A stretch of 64,000 bases of DNA from Pseudomonas salomonii. GTDB taxonomy: Bacteria > Pseudomonadota > Gammaproteobacteria > Pseudomonadales > Pseudomonadaceae. The first letter of the stretch is position 1. Every line of letters starts with the position of its first letter. Location: assembly GCF_900107155.1 (NCBI RefSeq), contig NZ_FNOX01000005.1, positions 372,001 through 436,000 of the forward strand, written 5' to 3'. The translations under genes and the position numbers were made by a program. Shown one piece after another: positions 52,517-61,929 of this stretch. The notes beneath the pieces were generated by a model. That model had not been told where the DNA came from. It searched no databases and worked only from the letters and a program-made list of their open reading frames with translations.

Positions 52517-52801
52517 TTAGCCGCGGTATTCGCACAGGTAAGCGGTGTCTACGGCGACCTTCAGCTGGAACTTGCTGTTGGCCGGCACATTGAACTGGCT
52601 GCCGGCGGCGAAGGTTTCCCAGTCATTGGCGTCTGGCAGCTTCACGGACAGGGCGCCGGACACCACGTGCATGATTTCACGCTGGGCGGTGCCGAATTCG
52701 TATTCACCCGGGGCCATCACGCCGATGGTCGCAGGGCCCTCTGCGGTGCCGAAAGCGATCGACTTGACGGTGCCGTCGAAGTACTCGTTGACTTTGAACA
52801 T
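52517..52801 (-). CDS. ppnP: Pyrimidine/purine nucleoside phosphorylase PpnP
   Basis: A 94-aa cupin-type protein (formerly DUF1255/YaiE) that phosphorolyses a broad range of nucleosides. It starts [17 protein letters not shown] and continues [20 protein letters not shown], then [20 protein letters not shown], all characteristic. ATG at 52801 follows CCGAGGATTCACCC on the minus strand; an upstream in-frame GTG or ATG would add an unconserved tail. Confidence 0.93.
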   Translation of the reverse strand: MFKVNEYFDGTVKSIAFGTAEGPATIGVMAPGEYEFGTAQREIMHVVSGALSVKLPDANDWETFAAGSQFNVPANSKFQLKVAVDTAYLCEYRG

Positions 52802-52864
52802 GGGTGAATCCTCGGAAAAGGGTCTGTAAAGGTCGGCCAGTATGCCCAAGGCCAGGGGAGCTGC

Positions 52865-53407
52865 CTAGACCGGCAAAATCAACGGCAGCAGGCGTGCGGT
52901 ATTGCGCGCGTCTTCCAGTGCCCGATGTTGCTGGCCATGGAACTGCATCCCCGCCAATTGCAGCGCGCCGTTGAGCCCCAGGGGCTTGTCCAGCCGGCGG
53001 GCCTTGGCAAAACGCTGCTTGAGGTTCACATGCGCGGTCTGCGCGAGCGCGCTGGTCAGGCCATGGCGTTGCCATTCAAGTTCAAGCTGCGCGCGGTCGT
53101 AGTCGCCCCAGCTGGCCCAGCCTTCCAGGCGCGCTTGATGCTGGCCCAGCCAACGCTCGAACAACGGCCACACCTCGGTGATCGGCGCCGCCGCGTCGAT
53201 GTTGGCCTGGGTGATATGCGTGAGTTGGCGACAGAACGGCGTCAGCAGGGGCCGGCGCAGCGGCCGCACGAAGCGCTGGAAGTGATCCAGCTCGCGGCCC
53301 TGGCGGTTCACCAGGCTGGCGCCGATCTCGATGACTTCCATCTCCGTCACGGGCCAGCCGCCTTCATCCGTTGTGGCTTCAAGGTCAATAATCAGCCAAT
53401 GGGGCAT
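52865..53407 (-). CDS. DEDDh 3'-5' exonuclease
   Basis: This 180-aa protein of the DnaQ-like exonuclease superfamily shows the acidic residues in IIDLEATTDEGG (ExoI), GDYDRAQLE (ExoII) and HRALEDARNTARL (ExoIII, DEDDh type). Similarity is to the ERI-1/KapD-like group of stand-alone exonucleases. The natural substrate cannot be inferred. It lies downstream of atuF in the same direction with a 74-nt gap and is probably not part of the terpene pathway. Confidence 0.88.
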   Translation of the reverse strand: MPHWLIIDLEATTDEGGWPVTEMEVIEIGASLVNRQGRELDHFQRFVRPLRRPLLTPFCRQLTHITQANIDAAAPITEVWPLFERWLGQHQARLEGWASWGDYDRAQLELEWQRHGLTSALAQTAHVNLKQRFAKARRLDKPLGLNGALQLAGMQFHGQQHRALEDARNTARLLPLILPV

Positions 53408-53481
53408 GGTGCAGGTTCCCGTACTCGTCCTTTCCTGATGGGGATAGAGCGTAGCTGGGCCGTGTAGTTCCGCCTAGGGGG

Positions 53482-55398
53482 TTATTCGATCTCCAGCAAA
53501 ACCTGGCGATTGCGCACTTGATCACCTGCGACGACCTGCACACCCTTGATCACACCGTCGATGCCGGCCGTCAGCGGATGCTCCATTTTCATGGCTTCGA
53601 GCACCAGCAGCAGTTGGCCTTTGCTGACGCGTTCACCGGCGCTCACGCGGATATCGACAATCGCGCCGTCCATAGGCGCCTTGACGACGCCGGTGCTGGC
53701 GTCGGCCTGGCGGCTGGCGACCTGTTGGGTGTGGTTGATGATCTTCACGCCCGGCAGCCAGAGTTGAGTGTCGTCCAGGTGATAGGGCAGGCGCCGGCGA
53801 ACGCCGTTGATCACCAGCGTGGCCCAGCGGCCGTCGGTGGTCAGGTCGTGGATCTCGATGCCGTTGGCTTGCAGGTGGTTGCCCTCCAGTACACTGACGT
53901 CAAGGTCCCGCACCTCTTCGTTCACCGTCAGGCGATAGCGCCAGGGCGCATTGTTGCGCCATCCCGACAAGCCTTGGCGGTGGGCGCTGGCACTGTGTTG
54001 GTAAAACAGCGCGGCGGCCAGGGCAAGCTGCTCATCTGTCGCGGCGTGACGCGGAATGTGATTGAAGTGCTCGGCGATAAACCCGGTGCTGAACTCGCCC
54101 GCGATAAAGTCCGCGTGCCTGAGCAGGTCCACCAGCAAAGCCTGGTTGGTGGTGATGCCCAGCAACACCGTGTCTTGCACTGCGCGCAGCAATTTGCGCC
54201 GGGCCTCTTCGCGGGTGGCGCCATGGGCGATGATTTTGCCCAGCATGGCGTCATAGAACGGGCTGATGCGCTGGCCTTCCAGCACGCCGTGGTCGATGCG
54301 TACGCCGCCAGCCGGTTCCCAGCGCAGCACATCGCCGGTTTGCGGCAAAAAGCCCTGGGCCGGATCTTCGGCGTACAGGCGCACCTCCATGGCGTGGCCG
54401 GTCAGGGTCACGTCGGCCTGTTGCAACGGCAGCGCGTCGCCGGCGGCGATGTTCAGTTGCAACTCAACCAGGTCCAACCCCGTGATCAGTTCGGTGACCG
54501 GGTGCTCCACTTGCAGGCGGGTGTTCATTTCCAGGAAGTAGAAGTGGCCGTTGCGGTCGAGCAGGAACTCCACCGTGCCTGCACCGACGTAATTGACCGC
54601 ACGCCCGGCCTTCAGCGCCGCTTCGCCCATGGCTTGGCGCAGCGCGGGCGTCATCACCGGGCAGGGCGCTTCTTCGATGACTTTCTGGTGGCGGCGCTGG
54701 ATCGAACAGTCGCGTTCGCCCAGGTAGATGAGGTGGCCGTGGCTGTCGCCGAACAGTTGGATTTCAACGTGGCGCGGGTCGATCAGGGCTTGTTCGAGGA
54801 TCAGTTCGTCGCTGCCAAACGCGTTGAGGGCTTCGGAGCGTGCGGTGCGCAGTTGGTCGAGCAGTTGGCTGCTGCCGTGGACCAGGCGCATGCCACGCCC
54901 GCCACCGCCGGCACTGGCTTTGATCATCAACGGGTAGCCGATGCGCTCAGCCTCTTGCTGCAAGGTCGCGTCATCCTGGGCAGTGCCTTGGTAACCGGCG
55001 ATGCACGGCACACCCGCGTCGAGCATGGCGAGTTTGGACTGGCGTTTGCTGCCCATCAGCTCGATGGCGGCCACGCTGGGGCCGATGAAGGTGAGGCCGG
55101 CGTCCAGGCAGGCTTGGGCGAAGGCGGCGTTTTCGGAGAGGAAACCGTAGCCGGGGTGGATGGCGTCGGCGCCTGTGCGTCTGGCGGCGTCGAGAATGGC
55201 CGCAATGTTGAGGTACGACTGGTTGACGGGTGCGGGGCCGACAGGGACGGCTTCGTCGGCCATTTGCACGTGCAGGGCCTGGGCGTCGGCGTCGCTGTAG
55301 ATGGCGACGGTTCTGTAACCCAGGGCCTGGGCGGTGCGCTGGATGCGGCAGGCGATTTCGCCGCGGTTGGCGATCAGGATTTTGGTGAATGCAGGCAT
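53482..55398 (-). CDS. atuF: Geranyl-CoA carboxylase, biotin-containing alpha subunit AtuF
   Basis: This 638-aa protein has biotin carboxylase domains (1-445; IANRGEIACRIQRTAQALGY, ASAGGGGRGMRLVH, FLEMNTRLQVEHPVTE), a linker/BT region and a C-terminal biotin carrier domain with the biotinylated Lys in VLEAMKMEHPL. With AtuC it carboxylates cis-geranyl-CoA in citronellol/geraniol breakdown. The paralogous LiuD acts on methylcrotonyl-CoA; the atuA/B/D neighbours favour AtuF. ATG at 55398 follows AAGGGATAACCCC. A REPIN lies between this gene and atuE. Confidence 0.9.
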   Translation of the reverse strand: MPAFTKILIANRGEIACRIQRTAQALGYRTVAIYSDADAQALHVQMADEAVPVGPAPVNQSYLNIAAILDAARRTGADAIHPGYGFLSENAAFAQACLDAGLTFIGPSVAAIELMGSKRQSKLAMLDAGVPCIAGYQGTAQDDATLQQEAERIGYPLMIKASAGGGGRGMRLVHGSSQLLDQLRTARSEALNAFGSDELILEQALIDPRHVEIQLFGDSHGHLIYLGERDCSIQRRHQKVIEEAPCPVMTPALRQAMGEAALKAGRAVNYVGAGTVEFLLDRNGHFYFLEMNTRLQVEHPVTELITGLDLVELQLNIAAGDALPLQQADVTLTGHAMEVRLYAEDPAQGFLPQTGDVLRWEPAGGVRIDHGVLEGQRISPFYDAMLGKIIAHGATREEARRKLLRAVQDTVLLGITTNQALLVDLLRHADFIAGEFSTGFIAEHFNHIPRHAATDEQLALAAALFYQHSASAHRQGLSGWRNNAPWRYRLTVNEEVRDLDVSVLEGNHLQANGIEIHDLTTDGRWATLVINGVRRRLPYHLDDTQLWLPGVKIINHTQQVASRQADASTGVVKAPMDGAIVDIRVSAGERVSKGQLLLVLEAMKMEHPLTAGIDGVIKGVQVVAGDQVRNRQVLLEIE

Positions 55399-55440
55399 GG
55401 GGTTATCCCTTGGATGATGGGGTGTTCGTGCTGGCCTCTT

Positions 55441-55508
55441 CGGGAGCAAGCCCCCTCCCACATTTGAAGGGGTTCACACATCAAAATGTGGGAGCGGGCT
55501 TGCTCGCG
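55441..55508. repeat. REPIN in the atuE-atuF gap
   Basis: The left arm CGGGAGCAAGCCCCCTCCCA (55441 on) and the right arm TGGGAGCGGGCTTGCTCGCG (55489-55508) are imperfect inverted REP units about 14 nt apart. The 116-nt intercistronic gap consists mostly of this element. Confidence 0.88.
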
Positions 55509-55514
55509 AAAGCG

Positions 55515-56276
55515 TCATTTGCACCACCCAGGCTTACGCTTCTGTACAAAAGCCTGCGTCCCCTCAATCCCTTCCTCACTGCTCACCGCCTCGGCAAACC
55601 ACTGCGCGGCCTGATCCAACAGCGGGCCGACCGGCTGTTCCACACTGGCGAGCAACAGCGCTTTAGTCCGCGCATTCGCCCCCGGCGCACAGCGCAACAC
55701 CTGCCCCAGCACTTCATCCAGCCGCTCTGCCAAGGCTTGTGCATCGCGCTCGACGTAATGCACCACGCCCAATCGCTGCGCCTCAACCCCATCAAACCGC
55801 GCCGCCGTCAGCGCCAGCCGCCGCGACTGGGTCAAGCCAATGCGCTTGACCACAAACGGCGCAATCTGCGCCGGCAACAAGCCCAGGCTGGTCTCCGGCA
55901 GGCCGAACTGCGCCTGGTGGTCGGCAATCGCGATATCACTCACGCACGCCAGCCCAAACCCGCCGCCCAGCACGGCGCCTTGCAGCACCACGATCACCAC
56001 TTGCGGCACGGCTTCGACGGCTTGCAGCAGGGTGCCGAAGGCGCGGTTCAGCGCCTGCAACTGCCCGCCCGCCATGACCATGTCTTTCACATCCGCCCCG
56101 GCACAGAAGTGCCCGCCGGCGCCGCTGATCACCACGGCGCGCACCTGGCTGTCCAATTGTGCCAAGACCGCCTGCAGTTCGTTGACCATCTCCAGGCTCA
56201 TCGCATTACGGCTGGCGGGGCGGTTAAGGGTGATGTGCAGCACGCCGTTGTGTGGTTCGAGCAGCAGGGTGTTCAT
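55515..56276 (-). CDS. atuE: Isohexenylglutaconyl-CoA hydratase AtuE (enoyl-CoA hydratase family)
   Basis: A crotonase-fold enzyme of 253 aa. Conserved features: ITLNRPASRNAMSLEMVNEL, the oxyanion-hole region GAGGHFCAGADVKDM and VLGGGFGLACVSDIAIADHQ. In the Atu pathway it hydrates the product of geranyl-CoA carboxylase. Its start overlaps the end of atuD by 4 nt. Confidence 0.88.
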   Translation of the reverse strand: MNTLLLEPHNGVLHITLNRPASRNAMSLEMVNELQAVLAQLDSQVRAVVISGAGGHFCAGADVKDMVMAGGQLQALNRAFGTLLQAVEAVPQVVIVVLQGAVLGGGFGLACVSDIAIADHQAQFGLPETSLGLLPAQIAPFVVKRIGLTQSRRLALTAARFDGVEAQRLGVVHYVERDAQALAERLDEVLGQVLRCAPGANARTKALLLASVEQPVGPLLDQAAQWFAEAVSSEEGIEGTQAFVQKRKPGWCK

Positions 56277-57430
56277 GATTTTTTCCCGGGCAGGGTGCCC
56301 ATCAATTTGCAGATGATGCCCAGCATGATTTCGTCGGCGCCGCCGCCAATCGACACCAGCCGCACATCACGGTAGGCGCGGGCCACCGGGTTGTCCCACA
56401 TAAAGCCCATGCCGCCCCAGTATTGCAGGCAGCTGTCGCTGACTTCACGGCCCAGGCGCCCGGCCTTGAGTTTGGCCATGGAGGCCAGGCGGGTCACATC
56501 CTGGCCTTTGATGTATTGCTCGGTGGCCTGGTAGACCAGCGCGCGCAGGCATTCAATTTCGGTGGATAACTCGGCCAGGCGAAAGTGGATGACCTGGTTG
56601 TCGATCAGCGCCTTGCCGAAGGTCTGGCGCTCTTTGCAGTATTCGATGGTGCTGTCGATGCAGTGCTCCAGGCCCTTGATCATATTGGCCGCGCCGAACA
56701 GGCGTTCTTCCTGGAACTGCAGCATTTGCATCATGAACCCCGCACCTTCGTGGCCGATGCGGTTGCGTTGCGGCACGCGCACACCGTCGAAAAACACCTG
56801 GGCGGTCTCGGAGCTGTGCATGCCGAGCTTTTCCAGCGGCGTGCTGACGCTGATGCCTGGGGTGGTCATCGGCACCATGATCAGTGATTTGTTGATATGC
56901 GGCTTGTCGTCGGAGGTGTTGGCCAGCAGGCAAATAAAGTCGGCGCTGGGCGAGTTGGTGATCCACATTTTGCTGCCGTTGATCACGTAGTCGTCGCCGT
57001 CCTTGCGCGCGTGGGTTTTAAGCCCCGCCACGTCGGAGCCGGCGCCGGTTTCCGAGACGCCGATGCAGCCCACCTGCTCGCCGCTGATGGCCGGGCGCAG
57101 GAACTCATCGCGCAGCTCATCGGAGCCGAAGCGGGCGAGGGCGGGCGTGCACATGTCGGTCTGCACGCCGATGGACATGGGGATGCCGCCGCAGTGAATG
57201 GTGCCGAACTCTTCAGCGGCCACGATTGAGTAGCTGTAGTCCAGGCCCATGCCGCCAAATCGTTCCGGCTTGGAAATGCCCAGCAGGCCGAGGTCGCCGG
57301 CCTTGCGGAAGATCTCGTGAATGGGGAAGCGCCCGGCTTTTTCCCACTCGTTCACATGCGGGTTGATCTCGCGGTCGACGAAGGCACGCACGGTGCGGCG
57401 CAGTTCCTGGTGTTCCTGGGTGAAGATCAT
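56273..57430 (-). CDS. atuD: Citronellyl-CoA dehydrogenase AtuD (acyl-CoA dehydrogenase family)
   Basis: This 385-aa FAD enzyme of the acyl-CoA dehydrogenase fold has GCIGVSETGAGSDVAGLKT and KMWITNSPSADFICLL (FAD/substrate regions) and a C-terminal four-helix domain ending QYWGGMGFMWDNPVARAYRD. It would oxidise citronellyl-CoA to geranyl-CoA. ATG at 57430 is preceded by AAGGAGAACAACC on the minus strand. Confidence 0.88.
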   Translation of the reverse strand: MIFTQEHQELRRTVRAFVDREINPHVNEWEKAGRFPIHEIFRKAGDLGLLGISKPERFGGMGLDYSYSIVAAEEFGTIHCGGIPMSIGVQTDMCTPALARFGSDELRDEFLRPAISGEQVGCIGVSETGAGSDVAGLKTHARKDGDDYVINGSKMWITNSPSADFICLLANTSDDKPHINKSLIMVPMTTPGISVSTPLEKLGMHSSETAQVFFDGVRVPQRNRIGHEGAGFMMQMLQFQEERLFGAANMIKGLEHCIDSTIEYCKERQTFGKALIDNQVIHFRLAELSTEIECLRALVYQATEQYIKGQDVTRLASMAKLKAGRLGREVSDSCLQYWGGMGFMWDNPVARAYRDVRLVSIGGGADEIMLGIICKLMGTLPGKKS

Positions 57431-57444
57431 GGTTGTTCTCCTTG

Positions 57445-57498
57445 TTGGGACGCGGAGCGTCCTTGGCTGCATTACCACGCGGAGCGTGGGAACGATCA
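57445..57498. repeat. Partial copy of the 129-bp repeat in the atuC-atuD gap
   Basis: This segment matches the last ~55 bp of the repeats at 29017 and 29742 (GGGACGCGGAGCGTCC...ACGCGGAGCGTGGGAACGATCA). Its final TCA is, on the minus strand, the stop codon of atuC. Confidence 0.8.
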
Positions 57499-59109
57499 GC
57501 GCGCTACACCAAAACTGTTGGGCTGCAGTTGGCGCACCTCGGCCTCGTGGCAGATGTCCAGCAAGAACCCCACTAGCGTGCGGGTATCGCGCGGATCAAT
57601 CAGCCCGTCGTCCCACAGGTTGGCGCTGCCATACAGCGCGGTGGACTGGCTGTCGAGCTTCTGCGCGGTGACCTGTTCGAGCATGTCCAGCATCTTGGGG
57701 TCGGGCACCAAACCGTCTTTCAATTGCTTGGCCTCAGTCACGATGCGCAGCACCTTGCCCGCCTGCGCGCCGCCCATCACCGCCGTGCGGCTGTTGGGCC
57801 AGGCGAAGATAAACCGTGGGTCCAGGCCACGGCCGCACATCGCATAGTTGCCTGCACCATAAGAGCCGCCGACCACTACCGTGAGTTTAGGCACCCGCGC
57901 ATTGGCCACCGCCTGGATCATCTTCGCGCCGTGCTTGATCACGCCTTGTTGCTCCGACTCGGTGCCGACCATAAAGCCGGTGGTGTTGTGCAGGAACAAC
58001 AGCGGCGTGCGGCTCTGGTCGCACAGTTGGATAAATTGCGCCGCCTTGCTCGCGCCCTTGGGCGTAATGGGGCCGTTGTTGCCGATCACACCGACGGCGC
58101 GGCCCTGGATATGCAAGTGGCCGCAGACGGTATGGGCATCGAATTCGCCTTTGAATTCGAGGAAGTGTGAGCCGTCGGCCAGGCGTGCGAGGATTTCGCG
58201 CACGTCGTAGGGTTTTTTCGGGTCGTCGGGGATCAGTCCCAGCAACTCGTCAATCGGATACAGCGGCTCCTTGTAAGCCCGTTGTGGAACAGGCGGCAGA
58301 CGATCATCCCAAGGCAGCAGGCTGACGATTTCGCGCACGATGCGCACGCCGTCGGCATCGTTTTCCGCCAGGTATTCGGCCGTACCGGCGGTTTGCGCGT
58401 GCATCTCGGCGCCGCCCAATTCTTCGTCGGTCGCGACTTCGCCGGTGGCGGCCTTGAGCAGCGGCGGCCCGGCCAGAAACAGCTTGGCCTTGCCGCGCAC
58501 CACCACCACGTAATCCGACAGCCCCGGCTGATACGCCCCGCCAGCGGTAGCCGAGCCGTGCACCACGGTGATCTGCGGCAAGCCCATGGCCGACATGCGC
58601 GCCTGGTTGGCGAAGCTGCGCGCGCCTTCGACGAAAATCTCCGCCGCGTAGTTGAGGTTGGCACCGCCGCTTTCGGCCAGGGTCACCACCGGCAGTTTGT
58701 TTTCCATGGCGATCTGTTGCAGGCGCAGGGATTTTTTCAGGCCGGACGGCGAAATGGTGCCGCCCTTGATCGCGCTGTTGTTGGCTACCACCAGCATGCG
58801 CACGCCGCTGACGTAGCCGATACCGGCAATCAGGCCGCCACCGGCGGCGCTGCCGTCTTTGTCGTCGTGGAGTTTGTAGCCGGCCAGGCTGGCCAATTCC
58901 AGAAACGGCGCGCCGGGGTCCAGCAGCAGGTTGAGGCGCTCGCGGGGCAACAGTTGGCCGCGTTTGTCGAACTTGGGCTTGGCTTCCTGGGCTTTGGCGA
59001 GCAGGTTGTGCTCCAGCTGGCGTAACTGCTGGATGCTTGCGAGCATGGCTTCGCGGTTTTGCGCGAACTGTGGGCTGTGGGCGTCGATCAGGCTTTCAAT
59101 CACCGGCAT
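57496..59109 (-). CDS. atuC: Geranyl-CoA carboxylase, carboxyltransferase beta subunit AtuC
   Basis: This 537-aa carboxyltransferase of the acyl-CoA carboxylase beta family carries the acyl-CoA-binding region GGGLIAGIGYVSGVRMLVVA and the carboxybiotin-binding region with GGSYGAGNYAMCGRGLDPRF. It partners AtuF. The start MPVIESLIDAHSPQFAQNRE is typical. The gap to atuB is 3 nt. Confidence 0.9.
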   Translation of the reverse strand: MPVIESLIDAHSPQFAQNREAMLASIQQLRQLEHNLLAKAQEAKPKFDKRGQLLPRERLNLLLDPGAPFLELASLAGYKLHDDKDGSAAGGGLIAGIGYVSGVRMLVVANNSAIKGGTISPSGLKKSLRLQQIAMENKLPVVTLAESGGANLNYAAEIFVEGARSFANQARMSAMGLPQITVVHGSATAGGAYQPGLSDYVVVVRGKAKLFLAGPPLLKAATGEVATDEELGGAEMHAQTAGTAEYLAENDADGVRIVREIVSLLPWDDRLPPVPQRAYKEPLYPIDELLGLIPDDPKKPYDVREILARLADGSHFLEFKGEFDAHTVCGHLHIQGRAVGVIGNNGPITPKGASKAAQFIQLCDQSRTPLLFLHNTTGFMVGTESEQQGVIKHGAKMIQAVANARVPKLTVVVGGSYGAGNYAMCGRGLDPRFIFAWPNSRTAVMGGAQAGKVLRIVTEAKQLKDGLVPDPKMLDMLEQVTAQKLDSQSTALYGSANLWDDGLIDPRDTRTLVGFLLDICHEAEVRQLQPNSFGVAR

Positions 59110-59112
59110 GGT

Positions 59113-59985
59113 TTAGGGCTCCGTCTTCAGCACATCGGGCAAATACGCACGGTGGAAACCATTGAACGCCTCGCTCGGCGGCTGCGCTTTGTGCAGCGGC
59201 CAGGCGCGGCTGCCCAGGCTGGCGGCGCCGTCGATGCGCAAGGTGCTGCCGCTGATAAAGGCGGCGGCGGGGCTGAGCAAAAACACGATGGCCGCGCTGA
59301 CTTCCGATTCGGTGCCGATGCGTTTGAGCGGCACGTGTTCGCGCAAGGTGGGGATCACCGCCTTGAACGCGCCTTCGTAGGTGTCCATGCCGCTGGATGC
59401 TATCCAGCCCGGCGCAACGGCGTTGACGCGCACCCCGGCGTAACCCCATTCGAAGGCGGCGGTCTTGGTGAAGTTGTCCATGCCTGAACGTGCTGCGCCC
59501 GAGTGGCCCATGCCGGGCATGCCGCCCCACATGTCGGCGAGCATGTTGACGATGGCGCCGCCGTGCTTGCTCATCGACTGGTTGAACACTTCCCGCGCCA
59601 TCAGGAAACCGCCGACCAGGTTGGTGCGCAGCACGGTTTCAAAGCCTTTTTGATTGATCGACGCCAGTGGCGACGGGTATTGGCCGCCGGCGTTGTTGAC
59701 CAACCCATGGATCGGCCCGTGCTCGCGGAGGATCTGCGTGACCAGCGCTTTCACCGCTTCTTCATCGCGAATGTCGCAGGCTTGCCAGTGCGCGGTGCCG
59801 CCGTCTTCGGCGATTTCGGCCGCGACGTTTTGCAGCTTTTGCGGCTTGCGCCCCACCAGTATCACGCTGGCGCCAAGGGCCGCCAGTTCATGGGCGGTGC
59901 AGCGGCCAATGCCGCTGCCGCCGCCGGTGACTATCACGGTTTGCCCCTGGAACAGGTCGGCTTTGAAGATCGAGTCGAAGGCCAC
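59113..59985 (-). CDS. atuB: SDR-family protein AtuB
   Basis: This 290-aa short-chain dehydrogenase/reductase has the NAD(P)-binding TGGGSGIGR motif and the NNAGGQ motif. In place of the usual YxxxK, the active-site helix reads HSGAARSGMDNFTK, like the trans-2-enoyl-CoA reductase (PECR/DECR) subgroup, but the Tyr found there before NLTK is Asp here. It may be a CoA-ester reductase. Its exact step in the Atu pathway is not established to my knowledge. Confidence 0.87.
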   Translation of the reverse strand: MAFDSIFKADLFQGQTVIVTGGGSGIGRCTAHELAALGASVILVGRKPQKLQNVAAEIAEDGGTAHWQACDIRDEEAVKALVTQILREHGPIHGLVNNAGGQYPSPLASINQKGFETVLRTNLVGGFLMAREVFNQSMSKHGGAIVNMLADMWGGMPGMGHSGAARSGMDNFTKTAAFEWGYAGVRVNAVAPGWIASSGMDTYEGAFKAVIPTLREHVPLKRIGTESEVSAAIVFLLSPAAAFISGSTLRIDGAASLGSRAWPLHKAQPPSEAFNGFHRAYLPDVLKTEP

Positions 59986-59997
59986 GGCGACGGTCCT

Positions 59998-61776
59998 TTA
60001 GGAGAGTTGATCGGCTAGGTGTTGCGGCACGGCGATGGGAATTTCCAGCAACTGCTGGGCGAAGGCCTTGCCTTGCGGGTCGATGCGCAGGCTGGCGATG
60101 CCGCCGCCGCCCAACGCGTTTTCCAGCAGAAAATTCAAGCTGTGGCTGCCGGGCAAGTACCAGCGCTCGACACGGCCGTGAAGTGGGTCGAGCACATGGC
60201 TCATCCAGTCGACGATCACCTCCGGCGTGAGTGCTTCGGCGATCCATGGCAGGTAGTCGGGGTGGCGGGCGATCACGCCGATGTTGCTGTGGTTGCCCTT
60301 GTCGCCGGAGCGCGCCACGGCCAGTTTCACCAGGGGCACACTGGCGTCGGCGCGGCCTTCGGGCTTGGGCGGATCGATCGGTGCGGCGGGTGTGCGCATG
60401 GGCGCTGATGAAGGCAACGCAACGGCGTGACGCTCGCCTTGGAAGTCGACCAGCGGCGTACAGGATGACTTGTCGATCAGGAATGAAAACAGCCGGATCA
60501 GCGGGTACACCGTCGGCCGCCCGCCGACGATGCCGGTCAAGCCGGGCGCCATGGCGGTCGCCGCCTGAGCGATCTCGCGCGCGAACAGCACCAAGGCCTG
60601 CTTGCTCGGGTGGCGTACCGCCAATTTCACCACCACCTCGCGGCAATCCTGGCGCTGGGTGTGGGCGCCGTAGGTGGCTTCGCTGCCAAGCAGTTCGATA
60701 TTGACCTCAGTGTAAGGCGCCCAACCGCGTTGGCTGAACAGCTCCGAGGTTTTGTTGATGATCGCCTGGCCGACCCGTTCCGCCTTGGCCACCGCGTCGA
60801 TCCCGGCGATCAGGCAACTGGCGGTGCAGCGGAAACCGTCGGGGTAAGTGGCGCTGACCTTGTACTGGTCGGTGGGCGGCAAACCCTTGGCGCCGTGCAG
60901 GCGCACGCAATTTTTGCCTTGCTGCTGCAGGTTGACCTGGCTGAAATCGCAGATTACATCGGGCAGTAAATACGCGCGCGGGTCGCCGATTTCATACAGC
61001 AACTGTTCGGCCACGCTGAGTTCGCTGATCAGCCCGCCGGTGCCGGCGACTTTATTCACGCTGAATTGGCCGTCGGCGCTGACCTCGACGATGGGAAAAC
61101 CGATGTGCTCGTAGTCCGGTACATCACGCCAATCGGTGAAGTTACCGCCGCAGCACTGCGCGCCACATTCGATGATATGCCCGGCGAGCGCGGCTTGAGC
61201 GAGGCGGTCGTAGTCCTGCCACGACCAGTTGAATTCATGCACCAACGCGGCGCTGACCACGGCGCTGTCGACCACGCGCCCGGTAATCACAATATCGGCG
61301 CCCAGCGCCAGTGCCTGGGCAATGCCGGGTGCGCCGAGGTAGGCATTGGCCGAGACGCACACTGGCGGCAGGGGCGCGCCGTTGAACATATCGGTGATGT
61401 TGTGCAGTTGCTTGAGTTGAGGTTGCAGGTCATCGCCCAGCAGCACCGCGATTTTCAGCGGCACATCGGCCTTGTCGCAGGCCGCTTGCAGGGCGGCGGC
61501 GCAGGCGTGGGGGTGGATGCCGCCGGCGTTGCTGATCACGCGGATGCCCTGGCGCTGGATATCGCCGAGCAACGGCGTGAGCACCTCGACAAAGTCCGTG
61601 GCGTAACCGGCCTGGGGATCTTTCATCCGCGCACCGGCAAGAATCGACATCGTGACTTCCGCCAGGTAGTCGAACACCAGGTAATCCAGGGCGCCGCCGT
61701 GCACCAGTTGGGCGGCAGCCGTGCAGGTGTCGCCCCAGAAGGCGCTGGCGCAGCCGATACGAACCGTTTTGCTCAT
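59998..61776 (-). CDS. atuA: Acyclic terpene utilisation protein AtuA (DUF1446)
   Basis: This 592-aa protein is the first gene of the operon. It has the AtuA/DUF1446 core (1-450; [40 protein letters not shown]) and a C-terminal domain (about 480-592; [20 protein letters not shown]) with a conserved SGDKG motif. The biochemical role is unknown, but it is a marker of citronellol/geraniol catabolic clusters. It is transcribed divergently from atuR over two operator-like repeats. Confidence 0.92.
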   Translation of the reverse strand: MSKTVRIGCASAFWGDTCTAAAQLVHGGALDYLVFDYLAEVTMSILAGARMKDPQAGYATDFVEVLTPLLGDIQRQGIRVISNAGGIHPHACAAALQAACDKADVPLKIAVLLGDDLQPQLKQLHNITDMFNGAPLPPVCVSANAYLGAPGIAQALALGADIVITGRVVDSAVVSAALVHEFNWSWQDYDRLAQAALAGHIIECGAQCCGGNFTDWRDVPDYEHIGFPIVEVSADGQFSVNKVAGTGGLISELSVAEQLLYEIGDPRAYLLPDVICDFSQVNLQQQGKNCVRLHGAKGLPPTDQYKVSATYPDGFRCTASCLIAGIDAVAKAERVGQAIINKTSELFSQRGWAPYTEVNIELLGSEATYGAHTQRQDCREVVVKLAVRHPSKQALVLFAREIAQAATAMAPGLTGIVGGRPTVYPLIRLFSFLIDKSSCTPLVDFQGERHAVALPSSAPMRTPAAPIDPPKPEGRADASVPLVKLAVARSGDKGNHSNIGVIARHPDYLPWIAEALTPEVIVDWMSHVLDPLHGRVERWYLPGSHSLNFLLENALGGGGIASLRIDPQGKAFAQQLLEIPIAVPQHLADQLS

Positions 61777-61810
61777 GAGAAATCCCTCCTCCGATGGCTG
61801 GCATCGAGAC

Positions 61811-61873
61811 TACCAAGCAAGCGCTTGGTTTGTAAACCGTTGACATAAGTTTTGCCCAAGCGCTTGCTTGGCT
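61811..61873. promoter_or_regulatory. Two inverted AtuR operator-like repeats in the atuA-atuR intergenic region
   Basis: CCAAGCAAGCGCTTGG at 61813-61828 occurs again in the opposite orientation (CCAAGCGCTTGCTTGG) at 61856-61871; each contains the palindrome CAAGCGCTTG. The left site extends to a longer imperfect palindrome (61811-61834). In P. aeruginosa, AtuR is reported to bind two 13-bp inverted repeats in the same gap. A TTGACA box (61840-61845) lies between the sites. Confidence 0.85.
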
Positions 61874-61929
61874 GACGGCCACGGCCTAAATTGCCGCCCA
61901 AGACGTCAGTAGAGATGAAGGAGAGCAGC

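Noticed and set aside
53518..55467. 649-aa + strand open frame opposite atuF
   Set aside because: Antisense to a gene with complete biotin carboxylase and carrier domains; no motifs of its own.
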